This document shows, piece after piece, positions 33,917-43,563 of a stretch of 64,000 nucleotides of DNA. The position numbers were made by a program, and so were the translations under genes. This DNA is from Spirochaetia bacterium (GTDB lineage: Bacteria > Spirochaetota > Leptospiria > Turneriellales > JAOUOS01), in the NCBI GenBank assembly GCA_029880285.1, contig JAOUOS010000014.1:1-64000 (forward strand). The letters are read 5' to 3'. The notes under the pieces are model-generated. The model was not told the DNA's origin, made no database searches, and saw only the letters and a program-made list of their open reading frames with translations. Position 1 is the first letter of the stretch. Each line of letters opens with the position of its first letter.

Positions 33917-35566
33917 GTGATTCGAGATATAAAGCGGCTTACAAACGAAGAATTTGATATTTTAATTATAGGCGGCGGTATATCAGGAGCAGCGATTGCA
34001 TGGGATGCCGCGCTTAGGGGGCACAAAACAGCATTAATTGAAAAAAATGATTTTGGTTCAGCTACCTCGGCTGCTACATCAAAATTAATTCACGGCGGCT
34101 TGAGATATTTATCAAAACTAGATATTCGGGTTGTTCGTGAATCGTTAAGAGAAAGAAGGCTTTTAGAGCAAAATATTTCGTATCAGGCTTTTCCGCTGTC
34201 TTTTTTATTGCCTGTTTACAATTATTACTCAAAACCGGGATGGATGATTAATATAGGTCTTAGTTTATATGATATTTTATCTTATGATAGAAATGATTTA
34301 AAAGATCCTGATAAACATCTGGGTAAACACAGGTGGTTAAGTAAAAAAGAGGCATTAAAGCTAGAGCCTGCCTTAAGCGAAAAAGGGCTTAAAGGGGCCT
34401 ATCATTATTATGATGTTTTAAACAAACATCCAGAAAGATCGAACCTTGATTTTATTTTGTCTGCCGTAGAGAAGGGTGCTGTTGCGGTTAATTACATGAA
34501 CTTTCAAAAGTTTTTATTAAATTCAATCAATGACAAAAAAACAGTAACCGGTATTACGGCAAAAGATGAAATAACGAAAACTCTCATAGATATAAAGGCT
34601 AAAGTAACAGTTAACGCAACGGGACCATGGGGTGATATTGTTCTTTCAAAACTGCACAAAAATCCCGTAAAAACTCTTACTCGCTCAAAAGGAATTCATA
34701 TTCTCGTGCCTAGAATTCAAAAAAACACAGCTATCACCTTAGAAACAAAAGATAAGCATCACTTTTTTATAATTCCCTGGCTGGATTATTCATTAATTGG
34801 AACAACAGATACAGCTTTTACGGGTAATTCTGATGATCTTAAGGTTACAAAAAAAGATATTGAAAGTTTTATTAAAGTAATTAACGATAATTATCCCGTA
34901 AATTTAAAATATGAACAGGTATTGCATGCGTATGCTGGCATTCGTCCGCTTGTTTCTGAATCTAAAACAGCGAATACGTATGAGACTTCCCGTAAACATG
35001 AAATTGTGGACCATAAAAAAGTAGAAAACATAAAAGGTCTTGTTTCAGTCTTTGGCGGTAAATGGACAACTTCGCGATCTTTAGCAGAAGAAACTGTTAA
35101 CAAACTAGAAAAATTAACCGGTTTAGAGCGAATAAAATGCAAAACAGATTCTACTTCTTTAAACGGAGATGATGTTGGTGAAAGGCTTTCAAATTTTATT
35201 GATGAAGCCGTAGAGAAATGGTCAGGTAAATTTTCTATTAAATTAATACATCATCTTATTGAATATTATGGTTCTTATTATGAAAAAATCTTAAAATTGG
35301 CGCAAAAAAATCCAAAACTTCTAGAACCCCTTGAAAAGGGACTTTTGCATATTAAAGCAGAAATTATTTATGCCGTAGAAGATGAATCAGCAGTTAAATT
35401 AAGCGATGTTTTATTAAGAAGATGCGGTATAGGTAATAGGGGCTTACCTTCTGATAATTGTATAAACGAAACGGCTGATCTTATGGCTAAGATATTAAAA
35501 TGGGATAAAAAAACAAAAAATGATGAAATAAGCTCATATAAAGAATCGCAAAAAATCACGGATTAA
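33917..35566 (+). CDS. glpD: Aerobic glycerol-3-phosphate dehydrogenase (FAD)
   Basis: The 549-residue protein has the FAD-binding GGGISG (19-24), the SATSKLIHGGLRYL motif, and the central and C-terminal domains of the DAO/GlpD group. It oxidises sn-glycerol 3-phosphate to dihydroxyacetone phosphate and feeds electrons into the quinone pool at the membrane. Together with gpsA elsewhere in the window it gives both directions of G3P metabolism. Start GTG 33917 has no ribosome binding site. A weak promoter-like pair (TTGCTT 33880, TAACAT 33903) would make a leaderless mRNA. Confidence 0.95.
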   Translation: MIRDIKRLTNEEFDILIIGGGISGAAIAWDAALRGHKTALIEKNDFGSATSAATSKLIHGGLRYLSKLDIRVVRESLRERRLLEQNISYQAFPLSFLLPVYNYYSKPGWMINIGLSLYDILSYDRNDLKDPDKHLGKHRWLSKKEALKLEPALSEKGLKGAYHYYDVLNKHPERSNLDFILSAVEKGAVAVNYMNFQKFLLNSINDKKTVTGITAKDEITKTLIDIKAKVTVNATGPWGDIVLSKLHKNPVKTLTRSKGIHILVPRIQKNTAITLETKDKHHFFIIPWLDYSLIGTTDTAFTGNSDDLKVTKKDIESFIKVINDNYPVNLKYEQVLHAYAGIRPLVSESKTANTYETSRKHEIVDHKKVENIKGLVSVFGGKWTTSRSLAEETVNKLEKLTGLERIKCKTDSTSLNGDDVGERLSNFIDEAVEKWSGKFSIKLIHHLIEYYGSYYEKILKLAQKNPKLLEPLEKGLLHIKAEIIYAVEDESAVKLSDVLLRRCGIGNRGLPSDNCINETADLMAKILKWDKKTKNDEISSYKESQKITD

Positions 35567-36501
35567 TGAATTTAAATATTATAAAAAACTATTTAGTAAA
35601 AAACAATTTCTCTTTTTCTGAAAACGAATTAATGTCAAATTACACAACTTTTCAAACCGGCGGTTTGGCTAAAGTTATGGTTTTTCCTAAAAATAAAAAA
35701 GAGTTAATTAATATTCAAGAATTTATTTTTAAAAATAATATTCCTTTTTTTTATCTTGGGGGAGGGTCAAATATTTTAGTTTCAGATAAAGGTATCGATA
35801 AACTTATTATACATCCAAAAATTGAAAATACTTATAATATAATTAGTGAGAACAAAGAAAATGTTATTGTTGAAACCACCGCGGTATCACGAGGCGGATG
35901 GTTCGCCAAGAAGATGCAAATTTTAGGTTTTTCAGGTGTAGAGTTCTTAAGTACGATTCCTGGAGAAATTGGCGGAGCGGTTATTCAAAACGCGGGATGT
36001 TTTGGAACAGAAATTAAAGATGTAGTGTGCGAAATAAAAGCTGTTAAAGAGGGAAAACTCATTGTTTACGAAAATAAAGACGCTGATTTTTCATATAGAA
36101 ATAGTTTTTTTAAAAAAAATCCAAATATTTGGATTTTATCAGCCAGTTTTTTATTAAAAAAGAAAACTTCAAAAGAGATTGAATCTTTAATATTAAATTA
36201 TAAAACATTAAGACTTAAATCACAGCCCAAAAATAAAAAATCAGCCGGTTCTATTTTTAAAAATCCTGAGAATTCTATTTCAAATGAAAGAGCCTGGCAG
36301 TTAATAGAAAAAGCGGGTTTAAAAGGTAAATCATTTGGTGGGGCCGTTATATCTGAGAAACATTGTAATTTTATATTAAATGAGAAAAAAGCGAAATCTT
36401 CTGATATTTATTCTTTGATATGCCTTGTTGAAGAAGAAGTAAAAAAAAAATTTGGAATTTCTTTAGAAAAAGAAGTTATATTGTTAGGTGATTTTGCTTA
36501 A
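35566..36501 (+). CDS. murB: UDP-N-acetylenolpyruvoylglucosamine reductase
   Basis: The 311-residue protein has the FAD-binding YLGGGSNILVSDKGI region, STIPGEIGGAVIQNAGCFG, the YRNSFFK motif, and KSAGSIFKNP, where Ser is the catalytic proton donor. The short form without the extra Tyr loop is a type II MurB. It makes UDP-MurNAc in cytoplasmic peptidoglycan synthesis. ATG overlaps the stop of glpD by one base (TAATG), so the two are translationally coupled. Confidence 0.95.
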   Translation: MNLNIIKNYLVKNNFSFSENELMSNYTTFQTGGLAKVMVFPKNKKELINIQEFIFKNNIPFFYLGGGSNILVSDKGIDKLIIHPKIENTYNIISENKENVIVETTAVSRGGWFAKKMQILGFSGVEFLSTIPGEIGGAVIQNAGCFGTEIKDVVCEIKAVKEGKLIVYENKDADFSYRNSFFKKNPNIWILSASFLLKKKTSKEIESLILNYKTLRLKSQPKNKKSAGSIFKNPENSISNERAWQLIEKAGLKGKSFGGAVISEKHCNFILNEKKAKSSDIYSLICLVEEEVKKKFGISLEKEVILLGDFA

Positions 36502-36542
36502 TTTAGATTCTGGTGAATTTAGCAAAAATATAAAATACAATT

Positions 36543-37393
36543 TTATTTTAATTTTAATAATAAGTAAGATAACGCCACAATAATTTGAAGCAAACCAAAA
36601 TACTTTTTCATTTTTTCAGGGGGTGTTTTTAAATTTATTTTAGCTCCCAAAAACGCGCCCGGAATAGTACCTAAAGCCGCAATTAAAGAGATACTAAAGT
36701 ATATATGATTAATATAAATATAATATAATGTTATTAAAAAAGATAAAATGAAGATACAAAAAAGAGATGTAGCCGCCGCTTCACTGGGCTTAAGTTTTAA
36801 ATAGTAAATAAAAAAGGGTACCGTTAAAAAGCCTCCTCCTATACCAAAAAGCGCGCTTATAACCCCAAAACAAATTCCCATACCAAAAATAGTATAATAT
36901 AATCTATTTTGTTTAATTAAATTTAATTTATTCTCATTTTTAGATTTTAAAATTCCATATGTTCCTAAAGAAAATAGCAAAAGGCTGTAAAAAACAGCAA
37001 TAAAAGCATCGGCATATGTTAAATGTTTATAGAAAATATTTTGACCAAAAGCTGTATCTTCAATATGCCCAATAAAATAAGCGGTAATCTGCGCCGCAGG
37101 GATAGATGAGAAAAGAAGTAAAAACGCGTATTTATAATTTATTTTTCTTTGAAAATAATATTTTAAAGCTCCCGAAGAACTTAAAAAAGGCATTTGCCCC
37201 ATTGAAGTAGAAATCGCAAGAGATGCAGGAAGGTTTAATATCGTATGAAAGAAAGGCGTAAAAAAAAACCCCCGCCAACACCGAATAATGATGCTATAAT
37301 TCCCACAAAAAAACTTAAAAATGTTAATACCAGAAAAGATAGAATAGGATTGTCAGAGATAATTAAAAGAGGGGTTATATCAAAAATGTTCAT
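36543..37393 (-). pseudogene. TauE/SafE sulfite-exporter-type permease, split by a frameshift
   Basis: A good TauE/SafE permease is encoded in two frames. The 5' part starts at ATG 37393, reads NIFDITPLLIISDNPILSFL, and reaches the first repeat motif GVGGGFF. It then meets a run of nine A (37260-37268; T on the coding strand) and soon stops. One extra T would continue as TPFFHTILNLPASLAISTS into the remaining frame, which ends at 36543 and holds the second motif GIGGGFLTVPFF. About eight membrane helices would result. The ATG overlaps the NIL gene stop (ATGA), supporting the 5' start. The defect may be a sequencing error, a true mutation or reversible slippage. Confidence 0.75.
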
Positions 37394-37614
37394 TTAAGTT
37401 CACTTACTTCTATAGATAATTCACGCAAATAGGCGATACTTTTTCTCATGTTATCTTCAGTACCCTCAAGTTCTAAAATTATCTTACCTGTAGATTCACC
37501 TTCAAGTCTGGCCTCTAAAATATTAGGTTTTACCTTGTATTGAGTGATAAGTTCATAAACAATGGGCTTATGAACCAGCTTGGTGGGTATTTTTAATGAA
37601 AGTTTTTTTACCAC
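37390..37614 (-). CDS. NIL-domain protein
   Basis: The 74-residue protein is essentially one NIL domain, a ferredoxin-like fold first named from MetN C-termini: KLSLKIPTKLVHKPIVYELI, VKPNILEARLEG, TGKIILELEG. Stand-alone NIL proteins appear with sulfur and methionine metabolism or transport genes. Its stop overlaps the ATG of the split TauE/SafE permease (ATGA), suggesting joint expression in a sulfur-related function. Confidence 0.85.
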   Translation of the reverse strand: MVKKLSLKIPTKLVHKPIVYELITQYKVKPNILEARLEGESTGKIILELEGTEDNMRKSIAYLRELSIEVSELK

Positions 37615-37676
37615 ATTTATACCATAAATGATAATAACACTTTGTCAAGAATAATTGATAAATGATCTAAAATAAA

Positions 37677-37700
37677 AAGAAGCGGCTTTTACCGCTTCTT
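37677..37700. terminator. Hairpin terminator of the Cys-rich lipoprotein gene
   Basis: Inverted repeat aagaagcgg (37677-37685) and ccgcttctt (37692-37700) with a 6-base loop, seven bases beyond the lipoprotein stop on the minus strand, followed by an A/T-rich tract. Its sequence resembles the terminator of the paralogue at 805-840 only in general form. Confidence 0.6.
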
Positions 37701-37706
37701 CAATTA

Positions 37707-38060
37707 TTACTGGCAGGTCGTTAGAGTTGATAATTCTGCCGCACATTCTGAATTTGAATCGGCCTCGGCATTACCTGTTAATCCTGAAGTATAGTTAGAA
37801 TAATAGTATATTTGAACATCATTATCTAATACATTAGTTGGTACACACATTCCTATGCAGTCGGCTAAAGGACATACCGCTTCTTTATAAGTACCGCCTT
37901 CTCCTGAGCAGTTTGCTTTAGCGTCATCTTCTGACCAGTCGGTATCAGCCGTATAGTCAATGCACTTGCCCGTTATAGTACAGCTCGCTGTAACGCCAGA
38001 ACTGCATGAGATTATAATACTTACCATAAATGTGAGTATTAAAAGTAAAAGTTTTTTCAT
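37707..38060 (-). CDS. Cys-rich lipoprotein, paralogue of the one at 469-798
   Basis: The 117-residue product starts at ATG 38060, preceded by gaggg about six bases upstream; a longer frame from 38111 would put charged residues before the signal peptide. The lipobox is SIIISC. After it come eight cysteines in the same order as in the 469-798 protein: C-x5-C, then C-x11-C-x4-C-x3-C, and a distal pair. YYYSNYT matches YYYSSYT. Central residues GGTYKEAVCPLADCIGMC correspond to GGTYEETACALSDCVGMC. Four disulfides and an anchored, exposed location are likely. I know no function. Confidence 0.8.
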   Translation of the reverse strand: MKKLLLLILTFMVSIIISCSSGVTASCTITGKCIDYTADTDWSEDDAKANCSGEGGTYKEAVCPLADCIGMCVPTNVLDNDVQIYYYSNYTSGLTGNAEADSNSECAAELSTLTTCQ

Positions 38061-38262
38061 TTTTTCCCTCTTGTAGTTTTTTTTAATAAGGCAAACTTTT
38101 TTTGTAAACAAAACTATATAATACTTCTTGTTGTTTTTTTGTATTTATTATATTTTTTTCTGAAGTTATTGATTATAGATGTTTGAATTTGCCTGATTTC
38201 TGTATTATATTAAACAATTTTGATAAAATTGACCATAAATTATTGGTAAAAAAATATCCTAT

Positions 38263-38613
38263 TTATTTAATATGCTTAACATCTTTAATATTGCCCCTAT
38301 GATATTTCGCTTGAAATTCAGTAACTTTCTTTTTCCATTCTTCTTCGGGCACAACTTGTATTTCTTTTGAAAATTTCCATTTTCGATATTTAGTAAGACT
38401 AACAATTAATGTATCACTAATAAAATATATATTATTGCCGTATTTTACCAGCCCTCCGTTAAAAGTTGCGTGTTTGCCTTTGAAATATATTTTACCCAAC
38501 TCTTGAACTTTTGTCCAGTCTTCAACGTTTTTAATCATGGGAACCTTGTATAAATAAAGTTCTCGTATTCTATTATGTTCTAATCCATCGGTCACTAATT
38601 TTTGTAAATCCAT
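38263..38613 (-). CDS. Small cytoplasmic protein of unknown function
   Basis: The 116-residue protein is basic, with no signal peptide or membrane segment. A strong ribosome binding site (ggaggt) lies just before ATG 38613, supporting translation. Residues 50-75 look beta-rich (FNGGLVKYGNNIYFISDTLIVSL), and the C-terminus is helical and basic. I recognise no family. It is divergent from the hydrolase gene, with a 56-base spacer. Confidence 0.55.
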   Translation of the reverse strand: MDLQKLVTDGLEHNRIRELYLYKVPMIKNVEDWTKVQELGKIYFKGKHATFNGGLVKYGNNIYFISDTLIVSLTKYRKWKFSKEIQVVPEEEWKKKVTEFQAKYHRGNIKDVKHIK

Positions 38614-38669
38614 AGTACCTCCGTAATGATTAATTTTTTATTAATTTATATTAACAAAAAATACTTTCT

Positions 38670-39740
38670 ATGAAACAATATAATATTTTAACTGTAATTT
38701 CAAGTGTTTTTTTAAAAAAGATGTCCATAGTAACCAGCATTTTTTTTCCATCGTATAAATATTTTATTATGCCCATTGTTAATAAATTAAATTATAATCC
38801 TTCTTTTCTATTTAAAAGCCGTCATTTTAATACTGTTTATCAAACATTATTTAGAAATATCAATAATGTTTACTATGAAAGAAAACGAATTCAAACGCCG
38901 GATAATGATTTTTTAGATATTGATTTTTCATTCGTGAAGTCAAATAAAGCGGTAATTTTATGCCATGGCCTTGAAGGCAGCTCACGCGCTCAATACATGA
39001 AGGGAATGGTTAGGGCTTTGAATGAAAATAATTTTAATGCCGCTTGTATGAACTATAGAGGATGCAGTGGCGAGCCTAATAAAAAAATAGGCGCGTATCA
39101 CAGCGGTAAAACAGAAGATTTGCATTTAATTATAAAACATATAGAAAAAAAATATAAAGAAATTTATTTAATAGGTTTTAGCCTGGGCGGTAATTTAGTG
39201 TTAAAATATCTGGGCGATATGAAGCATAAGAAACCTAAAAATATAATGAAAGCGGCTGTGATATCGGTACCCTGTGATTTAAGTTCTGCCTCAGATGAAC
39301 TTAGTAAAACAAAAAACTATATTTATCAAAAAAGATTCTTGAAAAGGTTTCACGAAAAAATAAAAGATAAGATGAAAATTATGCCCGATAAAATAAATGA
39401 TAAGGCATTTAAGAAGATAAAAACCATCCGTGATTTTGATAATTGTTATATAGCGCCAATTTTTAAATATAAGGACGCCGAAGATTATTACCAAAAAGAA
39501 AGCTCAAGAAGATATATTTCTAAAATAAAAATACCAACTCTAATCATAAATGCAAAAGATGACCCTTTGCTGACAGAAAAATGTTTTCCTTTTCTTGAAG
39601 CAAAAAACTCGAAAAATGTTTATTTATCAGCGCCACGATATGGCGGGCATGTGGGATTTTGTTCTTTTAAGAAAGATATTTACTGGGTAGAAGAAAGAGT
39701 AATTAATTTTTTAACGAAAAATTTTCACAGTATTGTATAA
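38670..39740 (+). CDS. YheT-family alpha/beta hydrolase
   Basis: The 356-residue protein has the YheT pattern: LCHGLEGSSRAQYMKGM, NYRGCSGEPN, the nucleophile elbow GFSLGGNLVLKYLG, the acid Asp in NAKDDPLL, and the catalytic His in GGHVGF. The family includes esterases of unclear physiological substrate. The N-terminal 33 residues before PIVNKLNYN are hydrophobic and may be a real anchor, or the start may be ATG 38769; neither has a ribosome binding site. Confidence 0.85.
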   Translation: MKQYNILTVISSVFLKKMSIVTSIFFPSYKYFIMPIVNKLNYNPSFLFKSRHFNTVYQTLFRNINNVYYERKRIQTPDNDFLDIDFSFVKSNKAVILCHGLEGSSRAQYMKGMVRALNENNFNAACMNYRGCSGEPNKKIGAYHSGKTEDLHLIIKHIEKKYKEIYLIGFSLGGNLVLKYLGDMKHKKPKNIMKAAVISVPCDLSSASDELSKTKNYIYQKRFLKRFHEKIKDKMKIMPDKINDKAFKKIKTIRDFDNCYIAPIFKYKDAEDYYQKESSRRYISKIKIPTLIINAKDDPLLTEKCFPFLEAKNSKNVYLSAPRYGGHVGFCSFKKDIYWVEERVINFLTKNFHSIV

Positions 39741-39809
39741 AAAGAGTTGACAATTTATTATATAAATGCTCTTCTACTTAAGAAAAATTAATGGGAAAAG
39801 AGGTATTAG

Positions 39810-40565
39810 ATGAAGTATTTAAATAAAAGAAATATAAAGAAATTTTTATCGATTGGAATTTTATTTCTAGTGAGTGTAATATTTGGGGGTTGCGGCGCAA
39901 GTATGAAGGGTGTTAGAGTTGACAAAAGTTTTACATACCAGTCGGTTGTGTCTTCTCAAATGGTGGTAGGTGGCGTAACTTCTGTAATTTCAGATATACA
40001 ATTAGATGAATCAAATATGCTGTCAAATCTTCTTAAAACTTATTTTTTAGAAAGAAGAGAAAATTATAAGCTTATGCCTACGGGTGTAGTATCAAATAAA
40101 TTAGGCGAAAAACCCTATAAAGACTTATTAGAAGAATATAAAAACAATGGTGCCCTAAGTGAAAAATCAATTAATGTACTTCGGGAAAAAACAAATGGCG
40201 TAAAATATATTGCATTTGTTAGAATAGAAAGTGATGATATTACTAAAAGCCGAAATGAAATCAAAGTAAAAAAATCTGCAGACCAAATGGAATCAAAAGT
40301 AACCAGATCCGTGTCAGTTTCAATGACAATTTACGATATAAATAGTAATATTATTGCCTGGAGCGGAACAGGTTCTACCAGTAAAACTAATACGAGCAAA
40401 TATGATATAGAAACTGATAATGCGCTTGTAGCATTGGTTAAAGTCGCGGCCGGCACAAAAGAAAAATCAATTGATGAAAAATATCCATTTCCTCAAGAGC
40501 CAAATTTAAAAGACGTGCTAGAAAGAATATTTGATACTTTCGCCGATAATATGCCAGAAGAATAA
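39810..40565 (+). CDS. Lipoprotein of unknown function
   Basis: The 251-residue product has an N-terminal hydrophobic stretch and lipobox VIFGGC with C28 lipidated. The mature domain alternates beta strands and short helices (residues 50-230), with VKYIAFVRIESDDI and RSVSVSMTIYDINSNIIAWSG suggesting a curli-CsgG or LPP20-like beta fold; this is only a resemblance. AAAGAGG lies upstream of ATG 39810. It is a monocistronic gene. Confidence 0.75.
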   Translation: MKYLNKRNIKKFLSIGILFLVSVIFGGCGASMKGVRVDKSFTYQSVVSSQMVVGGVTSVISDIQLDESNMLSNLLKTYFLERRENYKLMPTGVVSNKLGEKPYKDLLEEYKNNGALSEKSINVLREKTNGVKYIAFVRIESDDITKSRNEIKVKKSADQMESKVTRSVSVSMTIYDINSNIIAWSGTGSTSKTNTSKYDIETDNALVALVKVAAGTKEKSIDEKYPFPQEPNLKDVLERIFDTFADNMPEE

Positions 40566-40703
40566 TATCAGGTTTTTTCTTTCAGTTATTTTCTAACAAA
40601 AGCAAAAAAGGGTCGCCGTTTGAAAAGTTATTTATTTTCCCTACTTTTTGAACTCCCACCCAGCAAAAAATTAATATCAACTATATATTGACGGCCTATC
40701 AAA

Positions 40704-42998
40704 ATGGTATTTTTAGACAACATGAAAACTGAATTTGCCGATAGAGAAGGTACTTTAGAAGAAGCCGTAAAACTGGGCTTATTAAAAGAAGAGTTTGAAC
40801 TCATAAAAGAAAAAATCGGCAGAACGCCCACTTTTACCGAGTTGGCCATGTTTTCAGGTATGTGGTCTGAGCATTGTTCTTATAAGAATTCTATTTTACT
40901 ATTAAAAAAATTATATTGCGAATCAGAAAGGCTATTGGCGTCGCCGGGTGAAGAAAATGCCGGCGCTCTTCGAATAAACGATAAATATGCCGTTGTATTT
41001 AAGATTGAATCGCATAATCATCCATCGGCTATTGAACCGTACCAGGGAGCTGCCACAGGAGTAGGCGGTATCATGCGTGATGTTTTTACAATGGGCGCCC
41101 GTCCCATAGCCACATTAAATTCGCTTCGGTTTGGCATGCCCGATGCAGCCAGAAATCGTTATCTTTTACGGCGCGTGGTAAAAGGTATTGGCGATTACGG
41201 TAATTCGCTGGGTATTGCCTGCTCGGGCGGTGAACTTTTTTTTCATAATTCTTACACAAAAAATCCTCTGGTAAACGCCATGACGGTGGGTATCGCTAAA
41301 GTAGAAAATCTGGCGTCTTCGAAAGCTTCGGGCATTGGTAACAGCGTTTTATATGTGGGGGCCAAAACAGGGCGTGACGGTATTCACGGTGCTAGTTTTG
41401 CCTCAAAAGATTTAAGCGAATCTTCGGCAGAAGAAAGAAGCGCGGTTCAGGTTGGCGATCCGTTTCTTGAGAAACTAGTAATGGAAGCCACTCTTGAATG
41501 TATTGAAAAAAAGCTGGTTATAGCCGTTCAAGATATGGGGGCCGCTGGGCTTTTAAGTTCATCAAGCGAGATGTCTTCTTCAGGTGATGTGGGGATGGAT
41601 TTGTTTCTTGAAAAAGTCCCTGCCCGCGAAACAGGTATGCTGCCATTTGAATTTATGCTTTCAGAATCGCAAGAGAGAATGTTAATGGTGGTAAAACCTG
41701 AAAATATATCGAAAGTAAGAGAGGTCTTTGAAAAGTGGGAACTCGATTCGGCAGAAATTGGCATAATAACCGATAGAAAAAAACTTAGAATTTTTTATAA
41801 TAATGAAACATACGCCGATGTTCCGGTTCATGCGTTAACTGTAAACTCGCAGGGCGCGCCACGATATACCAGAGAAAGTAAAAAACCAAATTTAAAAATT
41901 AGCGAACAAATACAAATTGATGATTTTGAAAAAGCTATTGAAAATAAAGATATTGATAGTTTATGCAGTATTATTAAAGAAATAATCTCTCATCCCAATT
42001 TAGCCAGCCGTCATCCGGTATATGAACAGTACGACACAGATATTGGCAATATGCGGGTTATTGGCCCAGGGCAAAATGCCGGGGTATACCGCCTTGAAGA
42101 TGGCAAAGAAGCGTTATCAATGACAACAGACGGTAATGGTTTTTATATTGCTTTAGAACCTTATAAGGGCGCAGTTCATACAGTGGCCGAAGCCTATCGT
42201 AATCTTGCATCTTGCGGTTCTATGCCTTTGGGTATTACAAACTGCTTGAATTTTGCGAATCCTTATAAACCAGAAAATTATTATTTTTTTAAAGAAGCCG
42301 TAACCGGTATGTCAGACGCAGCTAAAGAATTTAAGTTACCCATTACCGGCGGTAATGTTTCGTTTTATAATGAATCAGAAGACGGCCCTGTTTTACCAAC
42401 GCCTACTATTGGCATGGTAGGGTTAATTGAAAATGCCGATAAGACACTACCGGCTCATTTGATATCTGAAGCACAAGTTTTTATTATTGGTAATTTTCAT
42501 CCTTCATTAAATGCTTCGCAATATGTTTATATTAGAGAAAAAAAATCAGCGGGTCCTTTGCCTGAGATAAATGTAGAGAACGAAATAAAATCTGCAGAAT
42601 TGATATTTGAAGCTAATAATAGAGAATTAATTGCTTCTGCAACAGATGTTTCATCGGGCGGTATTATGACGGCTGTTCTTGAAATGATTTTTTACGCTAA
42701 AAGAAGAGGTGAAAATTTGGGATTTTCTTTTTGCGAAAAACTTTTTGAAAACCGGTATTTTACACAACAAAAACTAAATAAAGATATGTTTTTCTTTGGT
42801 GAAAGCGCGCATACTTATTTAGTATGTGTTTCTCTTGAAAAAAAAGAAGATTTTATTAATTTATTAAAAGAAAAAAATCTGCCATACGCGTATTTGGGTA
42901 CATCTAATTCAAGTGAGTTTCTAAAGCTAGAAAATATGAATTTGCCTTTAAATGATTTTTATGAAGCCTGGTTAAATGGTCTTGCCGAATATTTTTAG
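40704..42998 (+). CDS. purL: Phosphoribosylformylglycinamidine synthase subunit PurL (small type)
   Basis: The 764-residue protein fits the small PurL of the PurLQS complex. It has [13 protein letters not shown] with H57, [22 protein letters not shown] for ATP/FGAR binding, [29 protein letters not shown] and the C-terminal AIRS-like half. It converts FGAR to FGAM in purine synthesis and needs PurQ and PurS, which are not in the window. The start might instead be ATG 40722, which gives a shorter, more typical opening. GC content is higher than in its neighbours. Confidence 0.96.
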   Translation: MVFLDNMKTEFADREGTLEEAVKLGLLKEEFELIKEKIGRTPTFTELAMFSGMWSEHCSYKNSILLLKKLYCESERLLASPGEENAGALRINDKYAVVFKIESHNHPSAIEPYQGAATGVGGIMRDVFTMGARPIATLNSLRFGMPDAARNRYLLRRVVKGIGDYGNSLGIACSGGELFFHNSYTKNPLVNAMTVGIAKVENLASSKASGIGNSVLYVGAKTGRDGIHGASFASKDLSESSAEERSAVQVGDPFLEKLVMEATLECIEKKLVIAVQDMGAAGLLSSSSEMSSSGDVGMDLFLEKVPARETGMLPFEFMLSESQERMLMVVKPENISKVREVFEKWELDSAEIGIITDRKKLRIFYNNETYADVPVHALTVNSQGAPRYTRESKKPNLKISEQIQIDDFEKAIENKDIDSLCSIIKEIISHPNLASRHPVYEQYDTDIGNMRVIGPGQNAGVYRLEDGKEALSMTTDGNGFYIALEPYKGAVHTVAEAYRNLASCGSMPLGITNCLNFANPYKPENYYFFKEAVTGMSDAAKEFKLPITGGNVSFYNESEDGPVLPTPTIGMVGLIENADKTLPAHLISEAQVFIIGNFHPSLNASQYVYIREKKSAGPLPEINVENEIKSAELIFEANNRELIASATDVSSGGIMTAVLEMIFYAKRRGENLGFSFCEKLFENRYFTQQKLNKDMFFFGESAHTYLVCVSLEKKEDFINLLKEKNLPYAYLGTSNSSEFLKLENMNLPLNDFYEAWLNGLAEYF

Positions 42999-43083
42999 GC
43001 CGAACATTTTTAGGTAAGATTAAAAATATTAGATAGGCTTAATAAAATTAAGAATTAATAATATTTAGTGATTATTTTAGTAT

Positions 43084-43488
43084 ATGAAAATAGAATGGCG
43101 ATCAAAGTATCAAATAGGAATCGAGGCGATTGATAACCAGCATAAATATTTTTTAGAGCTTATTTCTAGAATAAACGAACAGTTATATTTATCACCTGAT
43201 GCCGAAACAATTAAACGTTTTATGAATGAATTAATAAAATACGCGGAATTTCATTTTTGCAGTGAAGAAAATATTATGTATTTTGAAAAATATCCCGGTT
43301 TAAAAATACATCATAATTTACACAGCGAAATATTAACCCAGCTTCATGAACGTATGATATTTAGTGATATAGCTCTTGATTTAGAATCAATGAAATTATT
43401 GGTTCAATTTTTAATTGATTGGTTCTCAAAACATACTATTGAAGAAGATAAAGCTTTTGCAGATTTCTTAAAGAATAAAGAAGTTTAA
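43084..43488 (+). CDS. Bacteriohemerythrin
   Basis: The 134-residue protein has all seven diiron ligands of the hemerythrin four-helix bundle: H20, H57, E61, H76 or H77, H80, H117 and D122, in the H-x3-E, H-x3-H and H-x4-D motifs. It binds O2 reversibly and may act in oxygen sensing or delivery. It is a single-domain cytoplasmic protein and an obvious companion to the redox and gas-sensing proteins elsewhere in the window. Confidence 0.93.
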   Translation: MKIEWRSKYQIGIEAIDNQHKYFLELISRINEQLYLSPDAETIKRFMNELIKYAEFHFCSEENIMYFEKYPGLKIHHNLHSEILTQLHERMIFSDIALDLESMKLLVQFLIDWFSKHTIEEDKAFADFLKNKEV

Positions 43489-43524
43489 GAGCGTATATGA
43501 TATCTTGTTGTAAAATAATTTTTC

Positions 43525-43553
43525 TTGTTTTCAAGTTAAACCCTCGCTATATT
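43525..43553 (+). promoter_or_regulatory. Candidate promoter of the CDF transporter gene
   Basis: TTGTTT (43525-43530), 17-base spacer, TATATT (43548-43553). The -10 matches five of six consensus bases. The ATG at 43564 is ten bases downstream, so the leader would be only a few bases. Confidence 0.35.
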
Positions 43554-43563
43554 TTGTTATTAA

